Counted from the stretch's first letter, positions 45,332 to 56,916 are shown. The stretch: 64,000 nt of DNA from Pseudorhizobium pelagicum (GCA_000722615.1 JOKI01000004.1:124001-188000), one strand, 5' to 3'. Notes: generated by a model from the letters alone, not told the origin. Numbers and translations are program-made.

Positions 45332-46381
45332 ATGCAAATGAACGCCCGCGTCCAGACATCTGCTCCACCCTCCGACGACAATGCCGGGGCATGGTTGAAG
45401 ATTCTTGCGCCTTATCGGCAGCCTGATATCGGGCGTAGTGCATTCGAGCTCCTTGTCACGGTCGTGCCTTTTGCGATCTTCTGGGCAATCGCCTATTTCT
45501 CCTTCGCCTACGGCTTCTGGGTCGGGCTCCTGGCCATCATCCCGGCCGGTGCAGCACTTCTGAGGCTGTTCATGATCCAGCACGACTGCGGTCATGGCTC
45601 CTTCTTCGGCCGCCGCAAGCTCGACGACTGGACCGGACGCGTCCTCGGGGTGCTGACACTCACCCCTTATGACTACTGGCGCCGGGCGCATGCTGCCCAT
45701 CACGCGACGGCAGGCAATCTCGACGAGCGCGGCATCGGCGACATCACGACGCTGACGATCGCCGAATACCAGGCACTGTCACCCTTCGGGCGCCTCGGAT
45801 ACCGTCTCTACCGCCACCCGCTGGTGATGTTCGGCATCGGCCCGGCCTGGTTGTTTCTCTTCAAGCAGCGCTTGCCGTTCGGGATGATGAAGTCCGGTGC
45901 ACAGCCTTGGGTTTCGACGATGTCGACGAACCTTGCGGTCGCGGTTCTGGCTGGCCTGATGATCTGGGCGATCGGCGTCGTGCCGTTCCTGGTCATTCAC
46001 CTGCCGATCGTTCTCCTGGCCGGCGCTGCGGGCATCTGGCTCTTCTACGTCCAGCATCAGTTCGAAGAAACGCATTGGTCTGCTGGCGAGGACTGGAAGT
46101 TCCCGAAGGCCGCCTTGCATGGGGCTTCGCATTACGACCTGCCTCCGGTGCTGCGCTGGGTCACCGGCAATATCGGCATCCACCATATTCACCACCTTGC
46201 CAGCCGCATTCCGTACTACCGTCTGCCGGAGGTGCTGCGTGACCACCCGCAATTGGCGGATATCGGCCGCATTACCATCCGCGACAGCCTTCGCTGCGTG
46301 AAGCTCGTCCTCTGGGACGACCAGCGCCAGAAGCTTGTTTCCTTCCGCGATGCAGCCCTGACGTCTGCGGCGCGCGCCTAA
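45332..46381 (+). CDS. Membrane fatty acid desaturase
   Basis: 349 aa di-iron desaturase with four to six membrane helices. The three histidine boxes are HDCGH (about 85-89), HAAHH (about 121-125) and HHIHH (near 285). It introduces double bonds into membrane acyl chains, a common response to cold. Placement beside cspA supports this. ATG 45332 is used; ATG 45338 is equally possible. This family also contains omega-6/delta-12 desaturases; regiospecificity cannot be told. Confidence 0.91.
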   Translation: MQMNARVQTSAPPSDDNAGAWLKILAPYRQPDIGRSAFELLVTVVPFAIFWAIAYFSFAYGFWVGLLAIIPAGAALLRLFMIQHDCGHGSFFGRRKLDDWTGRVLGVLTLTPYDYWRRAHAAHHATAGNLDERGIGDITTLTIAEYQALSPFGRLGYRLYRHPLVMFGIGPAWLFLFKQRLPFGMMKSGAQPWVSTMSTNLAVAVLAGLMIWAIGVVPFLVIHLPIVLLAGAAGIWLFYVQHQFEETHWSAGEDWKFPKAALHGASHYDLPPVLRWVTGNIGIHHIHHLASRIPYYRLPEVLRDHPQLADIGRITIRDSLRCVKLVLWDDQRQKLVSFRDAALTSAARA

Positions 46382-46451
46382 CCGACTGCTTCGGCCGGTC
46401 AATACGATCGCCGGACGGCCATAACCGATCCGACTGACGAAAGACGAGAAC

Positions 46452-46739
46452 ATGATTGAACTAACGCCGACCCAGATTCGCGGCCTCAAACTTGCCAAGG
46501 ACGGCGATGTCTATCCGCAGGTCGGAAAGAAGTGGACGCACCTCAACGCCGAGATCACCTATGCCAGGACCGACCGCTTCAAGGAGCGACCGCAGAAGAT
46601 CAAGTTCCTGACCACCACGACGCTGACGGAACTTCGCGAGCACGGGCTCCTGAAGCCGGTCGATCCGGACATCGCTCCCGAGGAGTCGGCACATGGCATC
46701 ACCATGGCCGGCAAGATCCTGCTTCTCAAGATCAAGTAG
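46452..46739 (+). CDS. Hypothetical protein, 95 aa
   Basis: Unrecognised. Soluble, mixed alpha/beta, basic (RTDRFKERPQKIKFLTTTTL). It begins MIELTPTQIRGLKLAKDG. Seventy bases downstream of the desaturase gene on the same strand; ends 10 bases before a long perfect palindrome. Its codon use and length suggest a real gene, but no function can be given. Confidence 0.65.
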   Translation: MIELTPTQIRGLKLAKDGDVYPQVGKKWTHLNAEITYARTDRFKERPQKIKFLTTTTLTELREHGLLKPVDPDIAPEESAHGITMAGKILLLKIK

Positions 46740-46749
46740 CATCGACGGA

Positions 46750-46793
46750 AATTACGGTTACCGTTGTCGCTTGCGACAACGGTAACCGTAATT
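46750..46793. repeat. 44-bp perfect palindrome between convergent genes
   Basis: Perfect 21-bp arms (AATTACGGTTACCGTTGTCGC and its complement) around a two-base TT. It lies between two convergent stop codons, ending immediately before one. Probably a bidirectional terminator hairpin, but it is far longer than others in the window and lower in GC. Confidence 0.95.
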
Positions 46794-47321
46794 CTAGATC
46801 GCGCGCAAATCCTGCGCAAACACCTTCCATCGCTCCACGTAGTGGGCGGCAGATCTCTGCAGTGCTGCGACGGCCGCTTCATCCAGGAGACGGACCGCTT
46901 TTGCGGGCGAACCGACAATCAGTGAATTGTCGGGAAACACCTTTCCTTCGGTAACGAGCGCATTGGCGCCCACGAGGCAGTTGTTGCCGATGCGTGCGCC
47001 ATTCAGAATGGTGGCGCCCATGCCCACCAGCGAGTTCTCGCCGATCGTGCAGCCATGGATGATGGCGTGATGGCCGATGGTGCAGCCGGGACCGATGCTG
47101 ACCGGGAAACCGAGATCGTTGTGGATCATCACGCCTTCCTGGATATTGGTGCCTGCCCCGAGCAGGATGGGCTCGTTGTCGCCGCGCAGGACTGCTCCGA
47201 ACCAGATCCCGACATCCTCACCGATATCGACGTCGCCGATCACGGTCGCATTCGGAGCGATCCAGTAACTGCCGGGGGCAGGGGTCTTAGGCACAGTCTG
47301 GCCGAGAGCGTAGAGCGGCAT
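46794..47321 (-). CDS. Gamma-carbonic anhydrase family protein (left-handed beta helix)
   Basis: 175 aa hexapeptide-repeat protein of the YrdA/CaiE/PaaY group. Zinc-ligand histidines appear in QEGVMIHNDLG and TIGHHAIIHGC. The repeats run from about residue 25 to 140. Many members bind metal; carbonic anhydrase activity is established only for some. ATG 47321 has GGAAGGAG upstream; the frame is open a further 30 bases. Confidence 0.88.
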   Translation of the reverse strand: MPLYALGQTVPKTPAPGSYWIAPNATVIGDVDIGEDVGIWFGAVLRGDNEPILLGAGTNIQEGVMIHNDLGFPVSIGPGCTIGHHAIIHGCTIGENSLVGMGATILNGARIGNNCLVGANALVTEGKVFPDNSLIVGSPAKAVRLLDEAAVAALQRSAAHYVERWKVFAQDLRAI

Positions 47322-47452
47322 GTTTTCTCCTTCCGTGGCGCGATCGGGCATGTTGCCGACGAGATCTCCGATACTAGCGCCTCTGCCAGCGTTGGCAAAA
47401 CTGGCGATGATGCCGCACTTGTTGTATGAGCGGCGCGAACGAAAGGTAGCCG

Positions 47453-48484
47453 ATGTACGCTGATGCGCTGAAGAACGGCCGCAAGATCTTTGCTGTTGCC
47501 CCGATGATCGACTGGACGGACAGGCACTGCCGCTATTTCCATCGGCAGATGAGCGGTCATGCGCTGCTGTACACCGAGATGGTGGTTGCCGATGCGATCA
47601 TTCATGGGCCGAGGGACAGGCTGCTGTCGTTCTCGCCGGCGGAACATCCCGTGGCACTGCAGGTGGGGGGATCCGATCCCGCCAAGCTTGCCGAGGCGGT
47701 AAGGATCGCGAGCGATTACGGATATGACGAGATCAACCTCAATGTCGGCTGCCCGTCAGACCGGGTCCAGTCGGGTACATTCGGCGCGTGCCTGATGCGC
47801 ACGCCGGAGCTTGTCGCCGATTGCGTGGCGGCGATGAAGGCGGCGACCTCCGTGCCGGTGACGGTCAAGTGCCGCATCGGTGTCGACGATCAGGAGCCTG
47901 AGGCGGTGCTGCCGGATTTCCTGGCGCGGGTGGTCGGGGCCGGGGCGGACGCCATCTGGATCCATGCCCGCAAGGCCTGGCTGCAGGGGCTCTCGCCGAA
48001 GGAGAACCGCGACATCCCGCCGCTCGACTATGCGCTCGTTCACCGGATGAAGCAGGAAAACGCCGACGTGTTCCTGGGTATCAACGGTGGCATCACGGAC
48101 CTAGAGCAGGCTGCCGAACATCTGGCGCGGATGGATGGCGTGATGGTCGGTCGTGCCGCCTATCAGAATGCCGGACTTCTGGCTGAAGTCGACCAGAGGC
48201 TTTTTGGCGCTCCCCACCGGGAGACAGACTGGCTGGCGGTCCGTGACGCGATGAAATCCTATGCAGAGAGTGTCATGGCATCGGGTGGACGGCTGAACCA
48301 TATCACCCGCCACATGGTCGGCCTGTTCCAGGGATTTGCCGGCGCGCGGCGGTATCGGCAGATCCTGTCGACGGAGTCGACAAAGCCAGGCGCAGGGGTC
48401 GAAGTCATCGACGCAGCCTTCGCGGCGGTCGACATTGCAGCCGGGCCGAAGCACCAGGCGGCAGAGCAGCGTCAGGCCGGCTGA
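47453..48484 (+). CDS. dusA: tRNA-dihydrouridine(20/20a) synthase DusA
   Basis: 343 aa FMN-dependent enzyme that reduces uridines 20 and 20a in the tRNA D-loop. TIM barrel with the opening motif FAVAPMIDWTDRHCRYF, phosphate-binding NLNVGCPSDRVQSGTFG and the catalytic Cys in GACLM. VGRAAYQNAGLL near the end binds FMN. Transcribed alone; divergent from the gamma-carbonic anhydrase gene. Confidence 0.95.
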   Translation: MYADALKNGRKIFAVAPMIDWTDRHCRYFHRQMSGHALLYTEMVVADAIIHGPRDRLLSFSPAEHPVALQVGGSDPAKLAEAVRIASDYGYDEINLNVGCPSDRVQSGTFGACLMRTPELVADCVAAMKAATSVPVTVKCRIGVDDQEPEAVLPDFLARVVGAGADAIWIHARKAWLQGLSPKENRDIPPLDYALVHRMKQENADVFLGINGGITDLEQAAEHLARMDGVMVGRAAYQNAGLLAEVDQRLFGAPHRETDWLAVRDAMKSYAESVMASGGRLNHITRHMVGLFQGFAGARRYRQILSTESTKPGAGVEVIDAAFAAVDIAAGPKHQAAEQRQAG

Positions 48485-48588
48485 GGGCGGAGAAGAAACT
48501 GCAGGTCGAATTCGACCGGGTCGATTAGGGAACCATCCGCCGCCGAAATTGTTCTTCCACTGTCCTATTCACGGCAAAGGAGCCTAAC

Positions 48589-49362
48589 ATGACCAAGCGT
48601 ATGCTTTCCATCCTTCTTCTCTCCGCGGCCTTCCCGCTGGGTGCCTATGCACAGACGAACGACGGCGCTACGACCATTGCTCCCGCCGCACCTGGTGCCG
48701 CGCAGGAAGGTTCGATGACGAACCAGAACAATGCCACCGGCGGTATGAATGCTGCGCCGATGGGTCAGACTGCAGACGCGTCCAGCATGACCGAAGGTCC
48801 GTTCGTGACCGTTCCGGAAAGCGGCGCATGGCGCGTCAGCGATTTCGAAGGCAAGGCAGTCTACGGCACCGACGGTGAAAGCATCGGTGAGATCAACGAC
48901 GTACTCGTCAGCCAGGACGGTTCTGTCAATGCCGTGATCATCGGCGTCGGCGGCTTCCTCGGAATCGGCGAAAAGGATGTCGCGGTCGACATGACGGCCC
49001 TCGAGCTCGGCCCGGGTGCAACCCAGGCGGAAGCAGACCAGGCCGCCTCGACGATGAACGATGACGTCTCGGCCGAAACGACCGCTTCGACGGATACCAC
49101 CGCGACCCCACCAGTCGCTGGTACGGCTGCGACCGGCACCGGTACAGCCATGACCAACGACACCGCCGCCACTGGCAACACGACCACGGGTACTGGCATG
49201 CCGGCAACCGGCGATGACGCCCAGATGGCCGCCAACGCCGGTGGTGAAACCATCCAGATCGGCGATGATGGTCTTCCGGACCGTATCGTTCTGAATGTTA
49301 CCCGCCAGCAGCTCGAAGACGCCCCTGCGTTTGAAGGTGTTCGCGGCGAGATGCAGGAATAA
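48589..49362 (+). CDS. Secreted PRC-barrel domain protein
   Basis: 257 aa exported protein. A signal peptide (ILLLSAAFPLGAYA) precedes a low-complexity Thr/Ala/Gly/Asn linker, a PRC-barrel (about 83-145; segments AVYGTDGESIGEINDVLV and GVGGFLGIGEKDVAV), a second long Thr/Ala-rich stretch (about 150-225) and a C-terminal repeat-like end. Such proteins are common in rhizobial envelopes, function unknown. AAAGGAG precedes ATG 48589 and a strong terminator follows. Confidence 0.87.
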   Translation: MTKRMLSILLLSAAFPLGAYAQTNDGATTIAPAAPGAAQEGSMTNQNNATGGMNAAPMGQTADASSMTEGPFVTVPESGAWRVSDFEGKAVYGTDGESIGEINDVLVSQDGSVNAVIIGVGGFLGIGEKDVAVDMTALELGPGATQAEADQAASTMNDDVSAETTASTDTTATPPVAGTAATGTGTAMTNDTAATGNTTTGTGMPATGDDAQMAANAGGETIQIGDDGLPDRIVLNVTRQQLEDAPAFEGVRGEMQE

Positions 49363-49395
49363 TAAAGACTTCCGCATCGGTAATGTCTCGACTTC

Positions 49396-49426
49396 GGCCC
49401 CCGCAGTTTTCTGCGGGGGCCTTTTT
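49396..49426 (+). terminator. Intrinsic terminator of the PRC-barrel gene
   Basis: Perfect 11-base stem GGCCCCCGCAG / CTGCGGGGGCC with a TTTT loop and TTTTT tail. Confidence 0.95.
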
Positions 49427-49458
49427 GCGTCCCGTGTCCTGAGATGAACTTCTGGAAT

Positions 49459-50130
49459 TCAGGGGCCGTTCGCCAGTGCCAGGATCAAACGGTGGACGGC
49501 GCCGCCCTCCGTCAGTTCAACCTGGTCAAAGGCGCGGCTCTGCGCCACGCGCTCGTCGGAGAACTGCTTCAGGCGAGCCTGAAGCGTCTGGCGGACCTTC
49601 GTGCACTTGGGATCGTTCTCTTCTTTCAGTCCCCGACTGAAGGTCTCGATGCCTCGGACCATGTCGATGATCTGTGTTCCATGAACCCGCTCGTGCTTCT
49701 CCACCCCATCGATGAACCGCTGCCAGCTTTCAGCGACTGCGCTGGTCAGGTTCTTCGGCGCCCTAGGCAAGGTATACGTGATGATGAGCCTTGGCTTGGC
49801 GACGGCGAGAACACAGGCACCGTCCGGTTGTGGGCGATAATCTCGGGTCCAGGTGAGCTTGAAGGTCGTGACCGCCACGGCCTGCCCGACCCCGGCCGCC
49901 GGGCCGCGTTCGCCGATCGAGCGGTAGAGGTCTATTCCGGTGCTGCCGCTGACGGCATAGGCCCGGACTTCCTCGAGCGGCTGCCAGGTGGATGCGGGCG
50001 GCAAGGGCGCAGGTGGAAAGCTGCTCTCTGTCGCGAAAGAAGGCGCCGCGACAAGAGCTGCCAGCAAAGGTGCTGCGAACAGAACTGAGGCGTGACGGCG
50101 GGGCTGCAGGTTGGGGAGGGTGTGATCCAT
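49459..50130 (-). CDS. DUF922 family secreted protein (putative Zn-protease)
   Basis: 223 aa exported protein; signal peptide VLFAAPLLAALVAAPSFA. The DUF922 core includes HERVH, an HExxH-type motif that suggests a zinc metallopeptidase, followed by VRGIETFSRGLKEEND. Peptidase activity is a prediction for the family, not shown. ATG 50130 is preferred (AGGG upstream); an open frame extends to 50343 but encodes no conserved sequence. Convergent with the PRC-barrel gene. Confidence 0.8.
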   Translation of the reverse strand: MDHTLPNLQPRRHASVLFAAPLLAALVAAPSFATESSFPPAPLPPASTWQPLEEVRAYAVSGSTGIDLYRSIGERGPAAGVGQAVAVTTFKLTWTRDYRPQPDGACVLAVAKPRLIITYTLPRAPKNLTSAVAESWQRFIDGVEKHERVHGTQIIDMVRGIETFSRGLKEENDPKCTKVRQTLQARLKQFSDERVAQSRAFDQVELTEGGAVHRLILALANGP

Positions 50131-50409
50131 GGCTAACCCTAGGATGGAGCGGCTGCCAGGGGAAGGGGGCGCCAGAGCCGACGTGCCCATTTCAGACAGA
50201 GCCAGAACGATGCGATGGCCTCGAAAGCGATTTCGAGCGACAGGTGTCGGATCTCGATCATTTGCCAGTTCACCACAGACGCGAACGGCGAGGACATGGT
50301 GTCCCGGAAGATCGGAAACGGATCTGGCTTGCAACGCTGGCAAAGACGGAGTTCGGCGCTTCCTGCGATGCTGGGTAACGCAGTCAGCCTTGCGGCGCGG
50401 CTGCAGGAG

Positions 50410-50544
50410 TCAGGATAGCAGCCAGGATATGCCGCCGCCAAGCACAACGAACACGGCCACGAGCGCAACGAACCGGCCGGTGCCAGACTGCGAGTCCGTA
50501 TCGAAGAATTTGTCCCAGAACGCGTTCTGATCGTGATGTTCCAT
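50410..50544 (-). CDS. 44-aa single-helix membrane protein
   Basis: Short protein not usually annotated: MEHHDQNAFWDKFFDTD, then one membrane helix (FVALVAVFVVLGGGISWLL). AGGAGAGA precedes ATG 50544. Aromatic and acidic N-terminus predicts an N-in or cytoplasmic head; function unknown. Convergent with nothing; it reads toward the DUF922 gene with about 280 bases between them. Confidence 0.7.
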   Translation of the reverse strand: MEHHDQNAFWDKFFDTDSQSGTGRFVALVAVFVVLGGGISWLLS

Positions 50545-50695
50545 GGTCTCTCTCCTGTCGTCGATGCAGTCTTTGCGAATAGCTCCTCGGACTGCGCTGT
50601 CAATGGGAAGATGACGGGCCGGGGAAGGAAGACGGACAATTCAGGGTAAATGCACCGAAAGGGTCTTCAGTTACCCGTGGTGCGGTCGTGCGACC

Positions 50696-50896
50696 TCAGC
50701 TTTTGCGGCCGCGCTTTTTTGGAGTCTCGGACGGAGCCGGTTGGGCAAGACGCAGCGCCTTCAGCTTTTCCGTCTTCTTCTCGCGCTCGGTTGTCTCGGC
50801 ATCGAGAATGTCCCGGACGACAGAGTTGGTCTGCTCAGCCTTCGCCTGGGCGGACATCTTTGCCGGTTTGAAGAATTCGTCCTTGGTCGCGGTCAT
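50696..50896 (-). CDS. Small charged hypothetical protein, 66 aa
   Basis: Unrecognised; helical, Lys/Glu-rich (DAETTEREKKTEKLKALR) with a basic tail PKKRGRKS. GAGGAG lies seven bases before ATG 50896. It follows rpsU on the same strand after a stem-loop. The AT-hook-like end RGRK hints at nucleic acid binding (weak inference). Confidence 0.65.
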   Translation of the reverse strand: MTATKDEFFKPAKMSAQAKAEQTNSVVRDILDAETTEREKKTEKLKALRLAQPAPSETPKKRGRKS

Positions 50897-50922
50897 GGCA
50901 TGCTCCTCTGCATGAACGGTGA

Positions 50923-50943
50923 ACGCGGCCGCTAGGGCCGCGT
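50923..50943 (-). terminator. Stem-loop between rpsU and the 66-aa gene
   Basis: Eight-base stem ACGCGGCC / GGCCGCGT with a five-base loop, 10 bases after the rpsU stop; no T-run. Confidence 0.6.
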
Positions 50944-50953
50944 CGTGATAGCG

Positions 50954-51202
50954 TCAGCGGGCGGGACGACCGGCGACGATCTTCTTCTTTGGCATGGGCA
51001 GCAGGCCTTCGCGCTGCATCTGCTTGCGCGCCAGCTTGCGCTGCCGGCGGATGCCTTCCGCCTTTTCGCGAGCCCGCTTCTCAGAAGGCTTCTCATAGGC
51101 AGTGCGTGCCCGAATTTCGCGGAACAGACCTTCACGCTGCATCTTCTTCTTCAAGACGCGCAGTGCCTGATCAACATTATTGTCTCTGACGAGTACCTGC
51201 AA
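50954..51202 (-). CDS. rpsU: 30S ribosomal protein S21
   Basis: 82 aa S21 protein. The start is TTG 51202 ([17 protein letters not shown]), which matches the conserved N-terminus and has AGGAG six bases upstream. An in-frame ATG at 51223 overlaps that ribosome site and is unlikely. [19 protein letters not shown] and the basic tail are typical. S21 helps the 30S subunit to bind mRNA. Rhizobia often carry more than one copy; this one lies beside a CspA gene. Confidence 0.93.
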   Translation of the reverse strand: MQVLVRDNNVDQALRVLKKKMQREGLFREIRARTAYEKPSEKRAREKAEGIRRQRKLARKQMQREGLLPMPKKKIVAGRPAR

Positions 51203-51238
51203 AAATAGCTCCTTTCCGGCCATCGGCCGTCACTTCTT

Positions 51239-51259
51239 GATCCAAATCGCCTTTGGATC
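51239..51259. promoter_or_regulatory. 8-bp inverted repeat in the rpsU leader
   Basis: GATCCAAA / TTTGGATC with a five-base loop, 37 bases upstream of the rpsU start codon. May be an mRNA leader hairpin or an operator. Confidence 0.45.
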
Positions 51260-51526
51260 GACCCAGGAGAATGTCGCTGAAGGGGAAGCGGGTCTTCCTT
51301 GCCCCTTCAGCTTGGATGAAACCGACAATCAATCTCGGCTTCGATGATGCGCCGCCCGAGACTTCCGTCTTCGAAGCGGACGCGTGTATTGTGCTAGGCT
51401 CTGCGCTTCCGGCAAGACCGAGTCAATGGAAAGATGCGGATGCTCCGCCTTATGGGCGGTGCCGCTTTTCAAACCATTGTCGCCGAGGGATCAACGGCGA
51501 TGGCATGCCGGTCTTCCCCGTGCGCA
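51260..51526. other. Non-coding stretch between rpsU and the cspA terminator
   Basis: Presumably holds the rpsU promoter. An open frame on the plus strand (51253-51609) has no ribosome site or recognisable features and runs into the terminator of cspA, so I leave it uncalled. Confidence 0.6.
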
Positions 51527-51556
51527 AAAACAAAAGGTCGGGACTGCTCCCGACCT
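51527..51556 (-). terminator. Intrinsic terminator of the second cspA
   Basis: Nine-base stem AGGTCGGGA / TCCCGACCT with a four-base loop; read on the minus strand it runs into TTTTGTTTTTG. Confidence 0.9.
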
Positions 51557-51614
51557 CCATTATCATTACCTCGACGCGCCAGTACATCCGTGGTTGCGCG
51601 TGGCAATGAAAACC

Positions 51615-51824
51615 TTAAGCGGCCTGCAGGTTGTCTGCAGAGCTCTTGCCCGAGCGCTTGTCCTGGACGATGTCGTAGCTGATCTTCTGACCTTCGGTCA
51701 GGCCACGCATGCCGGCGCGCTCAACGGCCGAAACATGGACGAAAACGTCCTGGCTGCCATTGTCGGGCTGGATAAAACCAAAGCCCTTGGTGCTGTTGAA
51801 CCACTTAACGGTACCTGTGTTCAT
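51615..51824 (-). CDS. cspA: Cold shock protein, CspA family (second copy)
   Basis: 69 aa OB-fold RNA chaperone with RNP1 KGFGFIQPD and RNP2 VFVHVSAV. It differs from the copy at 44478 mainly in the C-terminal third ([20 protein letters not shown]). AAGGAT precedes ATG 51824. A long leader (to about 52000) would fit cold-responsive translation. Confidence 0.95.
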   Translation of the reverse strand: MNTGTVKWFNSTKGFGFIQPDNGSQDVFVHVSAVERAGMRGLTEGQKISYDIVQDKRSGKSSADNLQAA

Positions 51825-52079
51825 AACGATATCCTTACTATCGCGGATGGGCCCGGTCTTAGAGACCGATCTGAAAATCGACGATGACGAGGAAATCTGA
51901 AACGGCCGTTTAGGGGCTACAAAAGTCGCTAGCAAAGTTCGATAGCGTTAACATAGCGCCAAAACTCTACAAGACAAGTGCCGTCAGGAAATAAAAACGC
52001 CCTTGTGCGCAGGCTCTTGCCCTATCATCTCCACCCCGGATCGCGCAAGCCTGACTTTCTGCGGCGTTGAACGATGGAC
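51825..52079. other. Leader and promoter region of the second cspA
   Basis: No ORF is supported. AT content is higher than in the flanking genes, as expected for a csp promoter and 5' leader. Confidence 0.55.
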
Positions 52080-52115
52080 ACCGGAGACGCCGCCTTGGCA
52101 GGCGGCACCTCCGGT
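52080..52115. terminator. Strong stem-loop after gcvP
   Basis: ACCGGAG-AC-GCCGCC / GGCGGC-AC-CTCCGGT with a six-base loop, 12 bases past the gcvP stop. No T-run. Confidence 0.7.
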
Positions 52116-52127
52116 CATCTGTCGAAC

Positions 52128-54988
<2,861 letters not shown>

Positions 54989-54992
<4 letters not shown>

Positions 54993-55351
54993 CCGATGAG
55001 ATCCTTGTAGGCGGCTTCATCCATCAGAGCGTCGAGATCGGAGGTGTTCTTCAGCTTCAGCTTGAAGAACCAGCCGGCGCCCTGCGGGTCCGAGTTGACG
55101 ACGGATGGGTCGTCGACAATGGCCTGGTTGACCTCGGTCACTTCGCCGTCGAGGGGTGCATAGACATCAGATGCGGCCTTGACGGACTCGACCGTGGCGG
55201 CATTGCCGTCCTTGGTGAGCTCGGTGCCGACGTCCGGCAGTTCGACGAAGACGAGATCGCCAAGCTGCTCGGCGGCATGCGTCGTGATGCCGACGGTGGC
55301 AACATCACCTTCAAGCTTCAGCCATTCGTGTTCGGCGGTGAATTTCAACAT
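54989..55351 (-). CDS. gcvH: Glycine cleavage system H protein
   Basis: 120 aa lipoyl carrier. The lipoylated lysine is K58 in [11 protein letters not shown]. It shuttles the aminomethyl group from P to T protein. GGAG (TCCGGAGAGAACC) precedes ATG 55351. It lies 19 bases after gcvT and overlaps gcvP by four bases. Confidence 0.97.
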
Positions 55352-55370
55352 GGTTCTCTCCGGAGGATTT

Positions 55371-56507
55371 TTAGCGTTTGTAGGTAGGGGTGATGAAGGG
55401 CAGGGCGGTGACGGTGACCGGCAGATACTTGCCGCGCACCTCCGCGAAGACCTGGGTGCCGGGTTCCGACTGCGCCGTGGGAAGGTAGCCCATCGCGACC
55501 GGCCCTTCTGCTGTCGGGCCGAATGTTCCGGACGTCACTTCGCCGATCTCGTCGCGCCCCTCGGCATCCGCATAGAGCTTGGCATGGGCGCGCACGGGCG
55601 CCTTGCCCTCCGGTCGCAGGCCGACGCGGCGGCGGGAGGTCCCACCCGTCAGTTCTGCAAGAATGCGCTCTGCGCCGGGGAAGCCGCCCTCGCGCTCGCC
55701 GCCCGAACGGCGGACCTTCTGGATCGCCCATTCGAGAGACGCCTCGATCGGCGAGGTAGTCGTGTCGATGTCATTGCCATAGAGGCAGAGGCCCGCTTCG
55801 AGACGCAGCGAATCGCGCGCGCCAAGGCCTATCGCCTCGCAGTCGGGGTGGGAGAGAAGAGCCTGGGCCAGTTCCTCTGCCTTGTCGGCGGGAACAGAGA
55901 TCTCGAACCCGTCCTCGCCGGAATAGCCGGAGCGGGAGACGATGCAAGGAGAACCGACGAGGCTGACCTCGCGCACATCCATGAACTTCATGGTCGAGAC
56001 ATCTGGAGCAAGCGACGCGAGCACCGTTTCGGCCTTGGGGCCCTGCAGCGCGAGCAGCGCCCGGTCGGTCAGAAGCGTGACCGAGCAGCCGCCAAGATTC
56101 GCCTGCATATGCGCGACATCCGCCTCCTTGCACGCGGCGTTGACGACAACAAGCAGATGGTCGCCGCGATTGGCGATCATCAGGTCGTCGAGGATATTGC
56201 CATTGTCGTCGGTGAAGAAGCCGTAGCGCTGGCGGCCCCGCTTGAGCCCCAGGATGTCGACGGGCACCAGCCGTTCAAGCGCCATGGCCGCGTCGGCATA
56301 GGTGCCGGAAGCGGCCTTCACGATGACCTGACCCATGTGGGACACGTCGAAGAGACCGGCAGCGGTGCGCGTCTGCAGGTGCTCCTTCATCACGCCTGCC
56401 GGATATTGCACCGGCATGTCGTAGCCAGCGAAGGGGACCATCTTCGCACCGAGTGACAGGTGCAGGGCGTGCAACGGGGTCTTTTTCAGGGCAGGGGTGG
56501 TATCCAA
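55371..56507 (-). CDS. gcvT: Aminomethyltransferase, T protein
   Basis: 378 aa folate-dependent enzyme that releases ammonia and forms methylenetetrahydrofolate. [27 protein letters not shown] and [15 protein letters not shown] are family segments. I place the start at TTG 56507 ([16 protein letters not shown]) because GGAGG lies nine bases upstream and this gives the usual rhizobial length; in-frame ATGs up to 56549 are also open. First gene of gcvTHP, behind a glycine riboswitch. Confidence 0.94.
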   Translation of the reverse strand: MDTTPALKKTPLHALHLSLGAKMVPFAGYDMPVQYPAGVMKEHLQTRTAAGLFDVSHMGQVIVKAASGTYADAAMALERLVPVDILGLKRGRQRYGFFTDDNGNILDDLMIANRGDHLLVVVNAACKEADVAHMQANLGGCSVTLLTDRALLALQGPKAETVLASLAPDVSTMKFMDVREVSLVGSPCIVSRSGYSGEDGFEISVPADKAEELAQALLSHPDCEAIGLGARDSLRLEAGLCLYGNDIDTTTSPIEASLEWAIQKVRRSGGEREGGFPGAERILAELTGGTSRRRVGLRPEGKAPVRAHAKLYADAEGRDEIGEVTSGTFGPTAEGPVAMGYLPTAQSEPGTQVFAEVRGKYLPVTVTALPFITPTYKR

Positions 56508-56580
56508 GAACAAGGGCCTCCAGGGTATGCGCATGGCGCGGTCGCTCAATCATAGGCGCGAATGCGCCCGGTTCATGAGC

Positions 56581-56745
56581 CCCCTCTGTCCTTGTCGCCT
56601 GAGATTGTTATCCCTTCGGCGTGCCCTGTCTGACGACGGGGCCTCTCTCCAGAGTCCTGTTAGGCCGTGCGCTGGTCCTTTTGCCTGAGAGTTTCCGGGG
56701 CGGTTGCTCCTTCGGCACCGCACCAAAGCGGCTTCTCCCAACGTA
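56581..56745 (-). ncRNA. Tandem glycine riboswitch upstream of gcvTHP
   Basis: Two glycine aptamers in series, read on the minus strand. Aptamer 1 has GGGAGAAGCC, GCCGAAGGAGCAACCGCC and AACTCTCAGGCAAAAGGACC; aptamer 2 has CTGGAGAGAGG, GCCGAAGGGATAACA and ATCTCAGGCGACAAGGACAG. These are the invariant core elements of the class. The second aptamer ends about 75 bases before the gcvT start, so glycine binding should switch on glycine cleavage. Confidence 0.95.
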
Positions 56746-56916
56746 CGTGGCGCCCATTATCCGTGAGGCCGGCTGCTTGGCAAGCGTCAAATGTCGCTGC
56801 CAGCAAGATTCTTGTCGCTTGATCTTGCGGCCTGCTGCGGCGCAAGGAAGCAGCCGGCGCGAATTGCGCTTTGCCACCTCGTGGGATATCGCAAGCGGAG
56901 AGTTTCGGAACCCGAC
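56746..56916. other. Divergent promoter region between gcv riboswitch and copper-linked genes
   Basis: About 170 bases. An open frame begins at 56791 but only the part from ATG 56917 looks like protein. No further motif recognised. Confidence 0.5.

Noticed and set aside
51253..51609. 118-aa plus-strand frame between rpsU and cspA
   Set aside because: No ribosome site, no domain, and it reads through the terminator stem of cspA.
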